Assembly (NCBI GenBank): GCA_035502995.1
Contig: DATJTW010000090.1
Coordinates: 90,294-154,293 of the forward strand
Direction of reading: 5' to 3'
Source: CADEED01 sp035502995
GTDB lineage: Bacteria > Pseudomonadota > Gammaproteobacteria > Steroidobacterales > Steroidobacteraceae
Length of the DNA stretch: 64,000 nucleotides
Part shown: positions 1-9,242 of the stretch, in pieces
Layout of the letters: each line of letters opens with the position of its first letter
How positions within the stretch are numbered: position 1 is the first letter of the stretch
The notes under the pieces: model-generated
What the model was told of the DNA's origin: nothing
The model's database searches: none
What the model saw: only the letters and a program-made list of their open reading frames with translations
Translations under genes and position numbers: made by a program

Positions 1-366
1 TTCGTTGATGACGGGCTTGTCGTCGCCGGCGGCCATCCCGGCCGCGGTGAACACGCGGCAATCGTACGTGCGGCAGGTGTCGGGCCGGTCGCGGTAGATA
101 GAGCAGCCGGTGGCGCCGTACATCGGGCAGTGGCCGTTCTCGCGGTAACCCATCAGCTTCGCGCCGTCGCGGCCCGGCGTGTCGGTGAGGAATTTCGCAT
201 CGACGGCTGCCAGCGCGCGTGTCTCGCGCGGCCGGATCTTGATGAAGTACGACGACGTGCAGCAGCCGACGCAGTCGCCGCAGGCCACGTCCATGCCGGG
301 CCCGCCCGCGAGCGCGCGGCGCATGTCGCGCAGCCATTCGGAGAAGTTGCCGGCGGGAAGCGTCAT
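1..366 (-). CDS. YkgJ-type cysteine-cluster protein, C-terminus cut by window edge
   Basis: The gene runs off the left edge; 122 codons are visible from an ATG at 366. The protein has a CxxCxxCC cluster (C29, C32, C35, C36) and a second block with C80, C88, C98 and C103 in the arrangement CPM...C.IY.DRP..CR.YDC. That pattern is typical of the YkgJ/UPF0153 family, which is thought to bind zinc or an iron-sulfur cluster through these cysteines; the biochemical role is not established. There is no signal peptide, so it should be cytoplasmic. The next gene upstream, at 434-949, is on the same strand with a 67-base gap, so the two may be cotranscribed. Confidence 0.85.
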   Translation of the reverse strand, partial: MTLPAGNFSEWLRDMRRALAGGPGMDVACGDCVGCCTSSYFIKIRPRETRALAAVDAKFLTDTPGRDGAKLMGYRENGHCPMYGATGCSIYRDRPDTCRTYDCRVFTAAGMAAGDDKPVINE

Positions 367-433
367 GGCGCGGATGCTCGCCGGTGCGGCGCACACGCGC
401 AACTTTTTTCAGGCGCGCGGAACGCGCGACGTT

Positions 434-949
434 TCAAAGCGCGTCGTGGCTCGTCGAGACCGTGTGGTCGTAGCGCAGGATGAACTCGGTGCGCGTGCCG
501 GACAGCGCCCAGACGCGCGCGAGATACGCGAACTCGCGGTCGAAGGCGTCCTTGTATTCGAGCCGCTCGCGCGCCTTGCGGGCGTTGCGCGTCAGCACGG
601 CGAGCCAGGGCGGATGCTGCAGCTTCTCGGAGAGGCCCTGGATCTTGCCGGCGAGCGTGCGCACGGTCTCGACGCCGCGCAGGTAGTCGTGGCGCAGGGC
701 CACGAGGTACTTGCCGGCCGCGAGCTGCGCATCGAGCGCCTGCGAGCCGCAGTAGCGGGCGATGACGTGTTCGGTCAGCGTCAGCGCTTCGTGCCGTTCG
801 GTGGTGCTGGCGAGCAACGCGATCTCCTCGTCGTCGTTCTCCTCGTCGCTGCGCAGGCGTTCGGTCGCCCACTCGATGCAGTCGTGCCAGTCGCCACCGC
901 CGGATTTCAGCAGGTGATAGTCGTGTTCGAGTTCGTGAATCGATTGCAT
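434..949 (-). CDS. Hypothetical soluble protein, 171 aa
   Basis: I do not recognise the family. The product is 171 residues, soluble, without a signal peptide or membrane segment. It has an acidic patch near residues 34-42 (SDEENDDEE) and otherwise looks helical, with a charged C-terminal half. Codon use is that of the neighbouring genes (third positions mostly G or C), which supports a real gene. The start at 949 begins MQSIHELEHDY and has only a weak purine-rich stretch (GGGGA) upstream. The 137 bases between this start and the gene at 1087-1461 are the likely promoter region, though no clear -35/-10 pair was seen. Confidence 0.7.
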   Translation of the reverse strand: MQSIHELEHDYHLLKSGGGDWHDCIEWATERLRSDEENDDEEIALLASTTERHEALTLTEHVIARYCGSQALDAQLAAGKYLVALRHDYLRGVETVRTLAGKIQGLSEKLQHPPWLAVLTRNARKARERLEYKDAFDREFAYLARVWALSGTRTEFILRYDHTVSTSHDAL

Positions 950-1086
950 GGTTGTCCCCGGTCGATGGCGGAGTCTGGCCTCGGCGGCCGGGCGCGGAAA
1001 ACTCGGGGAATATGCTCAACCGCGGGAAAATCGCGATTGCATCACACGGTTTTCGTGAACTACCTAGGCGGCCGCGGGCGGCGGCT

Positions 1087-1461
1087 TCAGATGCGCGCGT
1101 CGAGCCAGGCCAGCGCGGAGACCTCGTCGGTGAACACGTCGCCGTTCACGCCGCGGTTCTGCGCCATCAGCACGGCGATCTTCTGCGGGTCCATGATCTC
1201 GCGCCGCGCGACCAGCGCCACGCGGATCGACCCGCCGGCCGCCTCCGCCCAGCGCACCGCCATCTGGTAACGCTCGAATGTGCTCGGCGACGCGAACCCG
1301 GTGAGGCCGGTGGTGTTGGCGAGCACGTCGGTGAGCCCGCGGCCGCGCGCGTAGGCGATGGCGGCGGCCACGAGATCGAGCGCGCGTTCGAAGGTGACGG
1401 CGGCGACCGGGCGATAGAACCCGCGCGTGCCGATCACCTCGAAGTAATCGGGCGCGGCCAT
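1087..1461 (-). CDS. Small protein with STAS/SpoIIAA-like pattern, tandem copy 2
   Basis: The product is 124 aa and begins MAAPDYFEVIGTRGFYRP. It is clearly a paralogue of the product of the gene immediately upstream (1463-1849): both share the opening F-E-(V/I)-I-G-T-R-G-(F/Y)-Y-R-P, a central LAN/MAN-T-(T/S)-G-L-(T/S)-G, the block DPQKI..(L/V)MA(Q/R)NRG and a closing DVFT(D/N)E..AL.WLD. Alternating beta and alpha segments, with a VFTDE...A..WL end, resemble STAS-like proteins such as the SpoIIAA-like family; this is a fold guess, not a function. The ATG lies one base after the stop of the upstream copy, so the two are almost certainly translated from one mRNA. Confidence 0.75.
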   Translation of the reverse strand: MAAPDYFEVIGTRGFYRPVAAVTFERALDLVAAAIAYARGRGLTDVLANTTGLTGFASPSTFERYQMAVRWAEAAGGSIRVALVARREIMDPQKIAVLMAQNRGVNGDVFTDEVSALAWLDARI

Positions 1462-1462
1462 G

Positions 1463-1849
1463 TCAGCGCCGGAACGCGGCCCGCGAGTCGAGCCAGCGCA
1501 GCGCATCGGGCTCGTTGGTGAACACGTCGGTGTCGAGGCCGCGGTTGCGCGCCATGACGATGCCTATCTTCTGCGGATCGATGGACTCGGGCTTCGTGAC
1601 GATGCCGAGGCGCAACACGCCGCCGCCGCACTCGGCCCAGCGCCGCGCGAGCGCGTAGCGCCCGAAGGTGCTGGGCGGCGGGTAACCGCTGAGGCCGCTG
1701 GTGTTCGCCATCATGTCGGTCAATCCGAGGAAGCGCGCGTACAACATGCCCTGCGCGACGGTCTCGATGGCCTGTTCGAGAGTCATGACACCGGTGGGCC
1801 GGTAGAGGCCGCGCGTGCCGATCAATTCAAAAGAGTCGGGAGCCTGCAT
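1463..1849 (-). CDS. Small protein with STAS/SpoIIAA-like pattern, tandem copy 1
   Basis: The product is 128 aa and starts MQAPDSFELIGTRGLYRP. It is the first of two tandem paralogues (see 1087-1461 for the shared blocks). It carries a short basic tail (AAFRR) absent from the other copy. I placed the start at 1849 because the homology with the second copy begins there; the frame stays open further upstream but those residues look non-coding. It lies 147 bases downstream of atpC, separated by a hairpin at 1966-1988, so it may be read from the atp operon by leakage or from its own unrecognised promoter. Function unknown. Confidence 0.75.
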   Translation of the reverse strand: MQAPDSFELIGTRGLYRPTGVMTLEQAIETVAQGMLYARFLGLTDMMANTSGLSGYPPPSTFGRYALARRWAECGGGVLRLGIVTKPESIDPQKIGIVMARNRGLDTDVFTNEPDALRWLDSRAAFRR

Positions 1850-1965
1850 GCAAGTGAAATTCCCGGTCGACGCCGGAGTCCGTGGAAACGAGCATGTCGA
1901 GTGGAGCGCACGGGGACCGACACCCGTCATGCCACGGGCCGGAATGCGCTGATGGAAGGCCGAGT

Positions 1966-1988
1966 GCGATCGTGCGGTGCACGATCGC
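1966..1988 (-). terminator. Hairpin just after atpC, candidate end of atp operon
   Basis: A perfect 10-base-pair inverted repeat (GCGATCGTGC and its complement) encloses a 3-base loop, starting 8 bases past the atpC stop codon. There is no run of T after it in the minus-strand direction, so it is not a classical intrinsic terminator; it may stabilise the 3' end or act with Rho. Confidence 0.5.
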
Positions 1989-1996
1989 CGGCGAGA

Positions 1997-2425
1997 TCAG
2001 CCGCGCGGTTTGCGCAGCTTCTGGATCATCTTGATCTGTTCGGTCATGCGGACGATCTCCTTCATCGCTTCCGCCTGCTCGATACGATCCGTCGCACCGC
2101 GCAACGCCTCTTCGGCACGTTGCCTGGCGGCCAGCGCCGCGGCTTCGTCGAGATCCTTCGCGCGCAACGCGGTGTCCGCGAGCACGGTCACCTTGTTGGG
2201 CTGGATCTCGAGCGCGCCGCCGCCGACGAAGAAGTGCTGCTCCGCCCCATCCGGCGTCTGCACCCGCACTTCACCGGCCTTCAGCAGGGTCAGCAACGGC
2301 GCGTGGCGCGGTGCGATACCGAGCTCGCCGTCCGTGCCGGGCGCGAACACCATGGACGCCGCGCCCGCGAAGATCTCGCCCTCGGCGCTGACGATGTCGA
2401 CGTGCACGGTGTTCGGGGTTGCCAT
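1997..2425 (-). CDS. atpC: F1 ATP synthase epsilon subunit
   Basis: This is the regulatory epsilon subunit of the F1 sector, last gene of the ATP synthase operon. The 142-residue product has the expected N-terminal beta-barrel (MATPNTVHVDIVSAEGEIF... with the GELGI.PRHAPLLT signature near residues 32-47) and a C-terminal helical hairpin rich in Ala, Arg and Glu. The start ATG at 2425 is 39 bases after the atpD stop. The gap between them contains an exact copy of the dispersed word GGTAGWTWG (2453-2461). Length and order match the standard gammaproteobacterial operon. Confidence 0.97.
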   Translation of the reverse strand: MATPNTVHVDIVSAEGEIFAGAASMVFAPGTDGELGIAPRHAPLLTLLKAGEVRVQTPDGAEQHFFVGGGALEIQPNKVTVLADTALRAKDLDEAAALAARQRAEEALRGATDRIEQAEAMKEIVRMTEQIKMIQKLRKPRG

Positions 2426-2463
2426 TGCTGCTCTCTGACCGGGTGTGACTGACTATCTACCGA

Positions 2464-3882
<1,419 letters not shown>

Positions 3883-3941
3883 GGTCGTTAACCTCTAACT
3901 AATTCTTTCTGTCTTTGTCCGCATAGGAGCGGCTCGTCGTA

Positions 3942-4805
3942 TCAGACGGCCGCCGCGCCGCCCACGATCTCCGAGAGTTCCTTGGTGATCGCGGCCTGGC
4001 GGGCCTTGTTGTAGATGAGCTGGAGCTCGCCGATGAGCTTGCCGGCGTTGTCCGAGGCGGCACCCATCGCGATCATGCGCGCGGCCATCTCGGACGCGAC
4101 GTTCTCGACCGCGCCGCGGTACACCTGCGCTTCGATGTAACGCATCAGCAGGCCGTCGAGGATCGCCGACGCATCCGGCTCGTAGATGTAGTCCCAGTGT
4201 TCCTGCAGGTCTGCGCCCGCGATGGGCTCGACCGGCAGCAGCTGCTGCACTTCGGGTTTCTGCGTCATCGTGTTCACGAAGCGCGAGTTCACCAGCAGCA
4301 GGCGGTCGATCTTGCCGTCGCGGTACGCGTCGAGCATGACCTTGACCGTGCCGATCAGGTCCTTGATGTGCGGCTGATCGCCCAGGCCCTGCGTGTTCGC
4401 GAGGATCGGGTTCGGCAGGCGGCGGAAGAAGGCCGAGGCCTTGCTGCCGATGAGGCACATCGAGATGGCGGCGCCCTTCGCCTGCCACTCCTTCATGGCC
4501 AGCAGCGCGGCCTTGAAGATGTTGATGTTCAGCGCGCCGGCCAGGCCGCGATCCGAGGAGATCACGATAATGCCGACGTTCTTCACCTCGGCGCGTTCCT
4601 GCAGGAACGGCGACCGGTAGTCCGGGTTCGCCTGCGTCAGGTTGCCGATGACCGCGCGGATCTTCTCCGCGTACGGACGCGCCAGGCGCATGCGGTCCTG
4701 GGCGCGACGCATCTTGCTGGTCGCGACCATCTGCATCGCCTTCGTGATCTTCTGCGTCGATTTGACGGAGGCGATCTTGACGCGGATTTCTTTTGTTCCA
4801 GGCAT
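3942..4805 (-). CDS. atpG: F1 ATP synthase gamma subunit
   Basis: Central-stalk gamma subunit, 287 aa, linking ring rotation to catalysis. The N-terminus MPGTKEIRVKI..VKSTQKITKAMQMVA and the C-terminus IYNKARQAAITKELSEIVGGAAA are the strongly conserved coiled-coil ends of the family; SSDRGLAGALN in the middle is also typical. It lies between atpA and atpD as usual, with gaps of 47 and 59 bases. Confidence 0.97.
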   Translation of the reverse strand: MPGTKEIRVKIASVKSTQKITKAMQMVATSKMRRAQDRMRLARPYAEKIRAVIGNLTQANPDYRSPFLQERAEVKNVGIIVISSDRGLAGALNINIFKAALLAMKEWQAKGAAISMCLIGSKASAFFRRLPNPILANTQGLGDQPHIKDLIGTVKVMLDAYRDGKIDRLLLVNSRFVNTMTQKPEVQQLLPVEPIAGADLQEHWDYIYEPDASAILDGLLMRYIEAQVYRGAVENVASEMAARMIAMGAASDNAGKLIGELQLIYNKARQAAITKELSEIVGGAAAV

Positions 4806-4852
4806 ACGGCTCTACTGGTGCGGAGGCTGCGTCGCTTTCTCTTTCGAACTAC

Positions 4853-6391
4853 TCAGAACACGCCGTTCTTGACGAAGTCTTCGCACAGCGCCTTCAGCGC
4901 GGCCTCGTGCTTCTTCAGCACCGGCTCGGCATTGATGGCGTCGACGGTCGCCTTGTGCGCCGACTTCGCGAACGACTGCAGCGCGGCTTCCGCCTCCACG
5001 ACCTTCTTGCGGTCGACCTTGTCGAAGTAGCCGTTGTTCACGGCGTAGATCGACAGCGCCATCTCGGCGACGGACAGCGGGGCGTACTGCTTCTGCTTCA
5101 TCAACTCGGTGACGCGCGCGCCGCGCTCGAGCTGGCGACGGGTCGCCTCGTCGAGGTCGGAGGCGAACTGCGAGAACGCCGCGAGCTCGCGGTACTGCGC
5201 GAGGGCCAGGCGGATGCCGCCGCCCAGGCGCTTGATGATGTCGGTCTGCGCCGCGCCACCGACGCGCGACACCGAGATGCCGGCGTTCATCGCGGGACGG
5301 ATGCCGGCGTTGAAGAGATCGGTCTCGAGGAAGATCTGGCCGTCGGTGATCGAGATGACGTTCGTCGGAACGAACGCGGTCACGTCGCCCGCCTGCGTCT
5401 CGATGATCGGCAGACCGGTCAGCGAACCCGTCTTGCCCTTCACCTTGCCGCCGGTCTTCTCTTCGACGTACGCCTCGTTGACGCGCGCGGAGCGCTCGAG
5501 CAGGCGGCTGTGCAGATAGAAGACGTCGCCGGGGAACGCTTCGCGGCCCGGGGGACGGCGCAGCAGCAGCGAGATCTGGCGATACGCGACGGCCTGCTTC
5601 GACAGGTCGTCATAGATGATCAGCGCGTCTTCGCCGTTGTCCATGAAGTACTCGCCCATGGTCACACCGGCGTAGGCGCTGATGTACTGCATGGCGGCGG
5701 GCGTCGAGGCCGAGGCGGCGACGACGATCGTGTGCGCGAGGGCGCCGTGCTCTTCGAGCTTGCGCACGACGTTCGCGATCGTCGACTGCTTCTGGCCGAT
5801 GGCGACGTACACGCACTTAATGCCGGACGACTTCTGGTTGATGATCGTGTCGACCGCCATCGCGGTCTTGCCGGTCTGGCGGTCGCCGATGATCAGCTCA
5901 CGCTGGCCACGGCCGATCGGAACCATCGAGTCGACGGCCTTGTAACCGGTCTGCACCGGCTGGCTGACGCTCTTGCGGTAGATGACGCCCGGCGCGACGC
6001 GCTCGATCGGCGCGGTCTGCGTGGTCTTGAGCGGGCCCTTGCCGTCGAGCGGCTGGCCGAGCGCGTCGACGACGCGGCCCAGCAACTCGCGGCCCACCGG
6101 CACTTCGAGGATGCGGCCCGTGGTCTTCACGGTGTCGCCTTCGCGGATGCCCTTGTAATCGCCGAGGACCACCGAGCCGACCGAGTCCTGCTCGAGGTTC
6201 AGCGCGAGACCGAACACGTTGCCCGGGAACTCGATCATTTCGCCGTAGCGAACGTCGGCGAGTCCGTGAATGCGGCAGATGCCGTCCGTCACCGTGACGA
6301 CGGTGCCGACGTTGCGCGCTTCGCTCGCGGACTTGAAGTTCTCGATGCGTGACTTGATGAGGTCGGAGATTTCGGATGCTTTCACGGACAT
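4853..6391 (-). CDS. atpA: F1 ATP synthase alpha subunit
   Basis: Alpha subunit, 512 aa, the non-catalytic nucleotide-binding partner of beta. The Walker A sequence GDRQTGKT is at residues 169-176, and the family signature PAMNAGISVSRVGG is present in the second half. The N-terminal helix (SEISDLIKSRIENF) is the site that contacts delta. The start is preceded by a weak purine stretch (TTAGGGT). It lies 16 bases after atpH in the operon. Confidence 0.98.
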   Translation of the reverse strand: MSVKASEISDLIKSRIENFKSASEARNVGTVVTVTDGICRIHGLADVRYGEMIEFPGNVFGLALNLEQDSVGSVVLGDYKGIREGDTVKTTGRILEVPVGRELLGRVVDALGQPLDGKGPLKTTQTAPIERVAPGVIYRKSVSQPVQTGYKAVDSMVPIGRGQRELIIGDRQTGKTAMAVDTIINQKSSGIKCVYVAIGQKQSTIANVVRKLEEHGALAHTIVVAASASTPAAMQYISAYAGVTMGEYFMDNGEDALIIYDDLSKQAVAYRQISLLLRRPPGREAFPGDVFYLHSRLLERSARVNEAYVEEKTGGKVKGKTGSLTGLPIIETQAGDVTAFVPTNVISITDGQIFLETDLFNAGIRPAMNAGISVSRVGGAAQTDIIKRLGGGIRLALAQYRELAAFSQFASDLDEATRRQLERGARVTELMKQKQYAPLSVAEMALSIYAVNNGYFDKVDRKKVVEAEAALQSFAKSAHKATVDAINAEPVLKKHEAALKALCEDFVKNGVF

Positions 6392-6407
6392 GTTCGGTAC
6401 CCTAACT

Positions 6408-6944
6408 TTATGCGGTCAGTTCGGTGGCGAGTCGCTCGAGCCGGCCCTTGATGGAACCGTCGATGACGAGATCGCCCGCCTTGAGGACGGCGCCGCCTAA
6501 CAAGCTGCCGTCGACCTTCGTGCGCAGGCGCACGCTGCGCCCGAGCTTCTTCTGCAATGCGGCCGCGTAACGGCCTTCCTGGTCGGCCGTGAGCCCCGTG
6601 GCGGACGTCACTTCGACGTCCACGGCGTTCTCCACCTCCGCCTTCATCTGCTCGAACAACGCCGCGATCTCGGGGAGGAATCCGAGCCGGCGGTTCTGCG
6701 CGAGCAACGTGACGAAGTTGCGACCCTGTTCGTCGAGCTTCGATCCGGCGACGCCGTTCACGAGCTCGGAGAGCTGCGCGGGCGTGACGTGCGGGCTGCC
6801 CAGCAGCGGGTGCACGGCGGGATCGGCGACGACCTGCGCGCCCAGCGTCAACCCGTCCGCGGTGGCCGCGAGCGAGTTGTTCTGGCGCGCCAGCGCGAAG
6901 ATGGCCTTCGCGTAGGGGCGGGCGGTGGTGATGCGTTCAGCCAT
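6408..6944 (-). CDS. atpH: F1 ATP synthase delta subunit
   Basis: Delta subunit (OSCP), 178 aa, which joins F1 to the peripheral stalk. The product begins MAERITTARPYAKAIFALA, the usual start of the family, and ends with the conserved LGGAVLKAGDLVIDGSIKGRLERL. I chose the ATG at 6944 because the frame continues further upstream only into atpF, where the residues are not delta-like. It overlaps nothing; atpF ends 25 bases before it. Confidence 0.96.
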   Translation of the reverse strand: MAERITTARPYAKAIFALARQNNSLAATADGLTLGAQVVADPAVHPLLGSPHVTPAQLSELVNGVAGSKLDEQGRNFVTLLAQNRRLGFLPEIAALFEQMKAEVENAVDVEVTSATGLTADQEGRYAAALQKKLGRSVRLRTKVDGSLLGGAVLKAGDLVIDGSIKGRLERLATELTA

Positions 6945-6969
6945 GAGTCTCTTCTCTATGCCTGGCCGA

Positions 6970-7440
6970 CTAGAGCTTCGCCGCGAGCTGATCGAGCAGC
7001 TCGCCGTGCGACTTGGCGTCGATCTCCTTCTCGAGCACGCGCTTCGCACCCGCGACCGCGAGGCTGACGACCTGGCCACGCAGCGCATCGCGCGCGCGGT
7101 TGCTCTCGAGCTCGATCTGCGACTTCGCGGCGGCCAGCGCCTTCTCGCCTTCCAGCGAGGCGGCCTTGCGTGCGTCGTCGATGATCTGGTTGGCCTGCGT
7201 GCGCGCCTGCGATTCGATCGCCAGCGCCCGTGTGCGGGCTTCCTTGATCACGTCGTCGGCACGGCTCTTCGCTTCGGAGAGGCTCTTCTGGCCCTCTTCC
7301 GCGGCGGCGAGCCCGGCGGCGATCTTCTTCTCACGCTCGTTCATCGCGCCGAGGATGATCGGCCAGATGAACTTCATGACCACCCAGACGAAGATCGCGA
7401 AGACCAGCATCTGGATGATCAATGTGACGGTGATGTTCAC
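6970..7440 (-). CDS. atpF: F0 ATP synthase subunit b
   Basis: Subunit b of the peripheral stalk, 156 aa, the length usual for proteobacteria. One N-terminal membrane helix (residues about 5-26, MNITVTLIIQMLVFAIFVWV onward) is followed by a long Ala/Glu/Arg-rich coiled coil. It starts with GTG at 7440, preceded by a good ribosome binding site (AGGAGA, 6 bases away). Confidence 0.97.
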   Translation of the reverse strand: MNITVTLIIQMLVFAIFVWVVMKFIWPIILGAMNEREKKIAAGLAAAEEGQKSLSEAKSRADDVIKEARTRALAIESQARTQANQIIDDARKAASLEGEKALAAAKSQIELESNRARDALRGQVVSLAVAGAKRVLEKEIDAKSHGELLDQLAAKL

Positions 7441-7466
7441 GCGTCTCTCCTAAGCGGGGGAACTGC

Positions 7467-7748
7467 TTACTGCGCGGCGGTGATCGCGTTCAGGAACGGA
7501 TTCGCGAACGTGAAGAACAGCGCGAAGCCGATACCGATCATCGCGACCGCGTCGAGCAGGCCGGCGACGATGAACATCTTCACCTGCAGCGCCGGGGTCA
7601 GTTCCGGCTGGCGCGCGGCGCCTTCCAGGAACTTGCCGCCCAGCAGGCCGAAGCCGATCGCGGTGCCGAGGGCGCCGAGACCGAAGATGATGCCGACGGC
7701 GAGAGCAGTCAGACCCTGGATGTGAGCAATTTCAGCAACGTGTTCCAT
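7467..7748 (-). CDS. atpE: F0 ATP synthase subunit c
   Basis: Proteolipid c subunit, 93 aa, forming the rotary ring. Two membrane helices flank the polar RQP loop (residues 46-48). The ion-carrying acid is Asp66 in the GLLDAVAM context, and the residues expected for sodium coordination are not seen, so proton coupling is the likely mode. The N-terminus is about 10 residues longer than in Escherichia coli. The downstream spacer before atpF is 26 bases. Confidence 0.97.
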   Translation of the reverse strand: MEHVAEIAHIQGLTALAVGIIFGLGALGTAIGFGLLGGKFLEGAARQPELTPALQVKMFIVAGLLDAVAMIGIGFALFFTFANPFLNAITAAQ

Positions 7749-7789
7749 TTTTCCTCCAGCAAAACCTTGAGCTAACTAACAACCTGAGA

Positions 7790-8623
7790 TCAGTGATGAG
7801 TCTCGTGCGCCTGCGACAGGTACACGATCGTCAGCACCATGAAAATGAACGCCTGCAGCGGGATGACGAGGATGTGGAAGCAGGCCCACACCGCGCCCAG
7901 GATCAGCTGGCCGATGGCCCCGCCGACACCCGCGAGCGAATTGATGGCGAAGCTGCCGCCGAGCACGGCCAGCAGCAGGAAGATCATCTCGCCGGCGTAC
8001 AGGTTTCCGTACAGACGCAGGCCGAGCGACACCGGGCGCGCCAGGTGTTCGATGAGGTTCAGCAACAGGTTGAACGGCATCATCCACTTTCCGAACGGGT
8101 GCGTGAGCAGCTCCCAGGTGAAGCCGCCGAAGCCTTTGATCTTGAAGCTGTAGAACATGACGATCAGGAAGACCGTGATCGACATGGCGAGCGTGATGTT
8201 GAGGTCGGTCGACGGCACGATCTTCAGGTGCTCGAGGCCGAGGCCCTTCTCGCCGATCAGCGGGAAGAGATCGACGGGCACGATGTCCATGATGTTGAAC
8301 AGCAGCACCCAGCAGAAGATCGTCAACGCCAGCGGCGCGATGATCTGGCTGTGGCCGTGGAAGGTGTCGCGCACCTGCGTGTCGACGAAATCGACGACCG
8401 TCTCGACGAAGCTCTGGAACTTGCCCGGCACGCCGGATGTCGCCTTGCGCGCGGCCAGATAGAAGGAGACGACGAACACCAGGCCGAGCAGCACCGAGAA
8501 GAAGATGCTGTCGACGTTGACGGTCCAGAAACCCTGGCCGTGCTGCAGGTTCGTGAGGTGGTGAACGATGTACTCGCTCCCGGAAGGAGCGTGTTCGGCG
8601 GCGTGTTCCACTTCTGCTGACAT
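7790..8623 (-). CDS. atpB: F0 ATP synthase subunit a
   Basis: Subunit a, 277 aa, contains the proton half-channels. The essential arginine is Arg203 in SLGLRLYGNLYAGE, and the stretch MDIVPVDLFP near residue 112 is a conserved loop. Several membrane helices are evident, including a C-terminal one ending before the His-rich tail SQAHETHH. The His-rich N-terminus (residues 1-31) is of no known role. Confidence 0.97.
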   Translation of the reverse strand: MSAEVEHAAEHAPSGSEYIVHHLTNLQHGQGFWTVNVDSIFFSVLLGLVFVVSFYLAARKATSGVPGKFQSFVETVVDFVDTQVRDTFHGHSQIIAPLALTIFCWVLLFNIMDIVPVDLFPLIGEKGLGLEHLKIVPSTDLNITLAMSITVFLIVMFYSFKIKGFGGFTWELLTHPFGKWMMPFNLLLNLIEHLARPVSLGLRLYGNLYAGEMIFLLLAVLGGSFAINSLAGVGGAIGQLILGAVWACFHILVIPLQAFIFMVLTIVYLSQAHETHH

Positions 8624-8638
8624 CTTTGGCTCTGCTTC

Positions 8639-9049
8639 CTACTGCTTCGCGGACGCCGTGCCCGAGAGGGGCGGCAGCGCATTCGCGAGCGCGATCCAGT
8701 ACACGAACAACGTCGCGATGTACGCGCCGAACAACGCGGCGAACGACACCTTCATCGTCAGGAAGACCACGACGAACAGCGTGACGGTCACGCCGAGCTT
8801 CATGCCCTCACCCACATAGAACCCGCGCGCGACACGTTCGGCCGTCGCACCCGCGGGCGCGCCGAAGCCGAAGATCGCGAGCGCCGTGCTGGCCGCCGCC
8901 GAGATGCCACCGCCCGCGAGGGCGGAGAGACCGGCAACGCGACCCCACACTGCGAAACACAGGAGCGCGGCCACAACGGTGACGACGATCTGTCCGAGCA
9001 CTACGCTGCCGGCCAGTCGCCGCGCTTGGGGCAACTCGAGGGTGACCAC
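8639..9049 (-). CDS. atpI: ATP synthase assembly-associated protein I
   Basis: First gene of the operon: a small membrane protein, 136 aa with the chosen start, with four hydrophobic helices and the GEGMKLGVTVTLF segment typical of AtpI. AtpI helps c-ring assembly or magnesium supply in some species, and is dispensable. I chose the GTG at 9049 because AGGAG lies 4 bases before it; an ATG at 9118 in the same frame would add 23 residues that look unlike the family. The promoter at 9179-9207 lies about 120 bases upstream of the GTG. Confidence 0.88.
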   Translation of the reverse strand: MVTLELPQARRLAGSVVLGQIVVTVVAALLCFAVWGRVAGLSALAGGGISAAASTALAIFGFGAPAGATAERVARGFYVGEGMKLGVTVTLFVVVFLTMKVSFAALFGAYIATLFVYWIALANALPPLSGTASAKQ

Positions 9050-9178
9050 GACACTCCTATTGCAAGTCGACAATCCACGAACACGACGACGGCCCACGAG
9101 AGCCGCAGGCAGAATCATTCATGTCCGAAAATTGTTTGGCTGGGCAACGACTTACGTGTGCCTTGGCCAGGGGCGCGC

Positions 9179-9207
9179 ATTATATACGCCGACCCCCGGC
9201 GACTCAA
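9179..9207 (-). promoter_or_regulatory. Sigma-70 type promoter of the atp operon
   Basis: Read on the minus strand there is TTGAGT (complement of 9202-9207), a 17-base spacer and a perfect TATAAT (complement of 9179-9184). The expected start of transcription is near 9172. It points toward atpI and is the best promoter match in the window; the spacing is ideal. Confidence 0.85.
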
Positions 9208-9242
9208 CACGAAACCCGCATTTTTCCTGGGCGTTTTTACGT

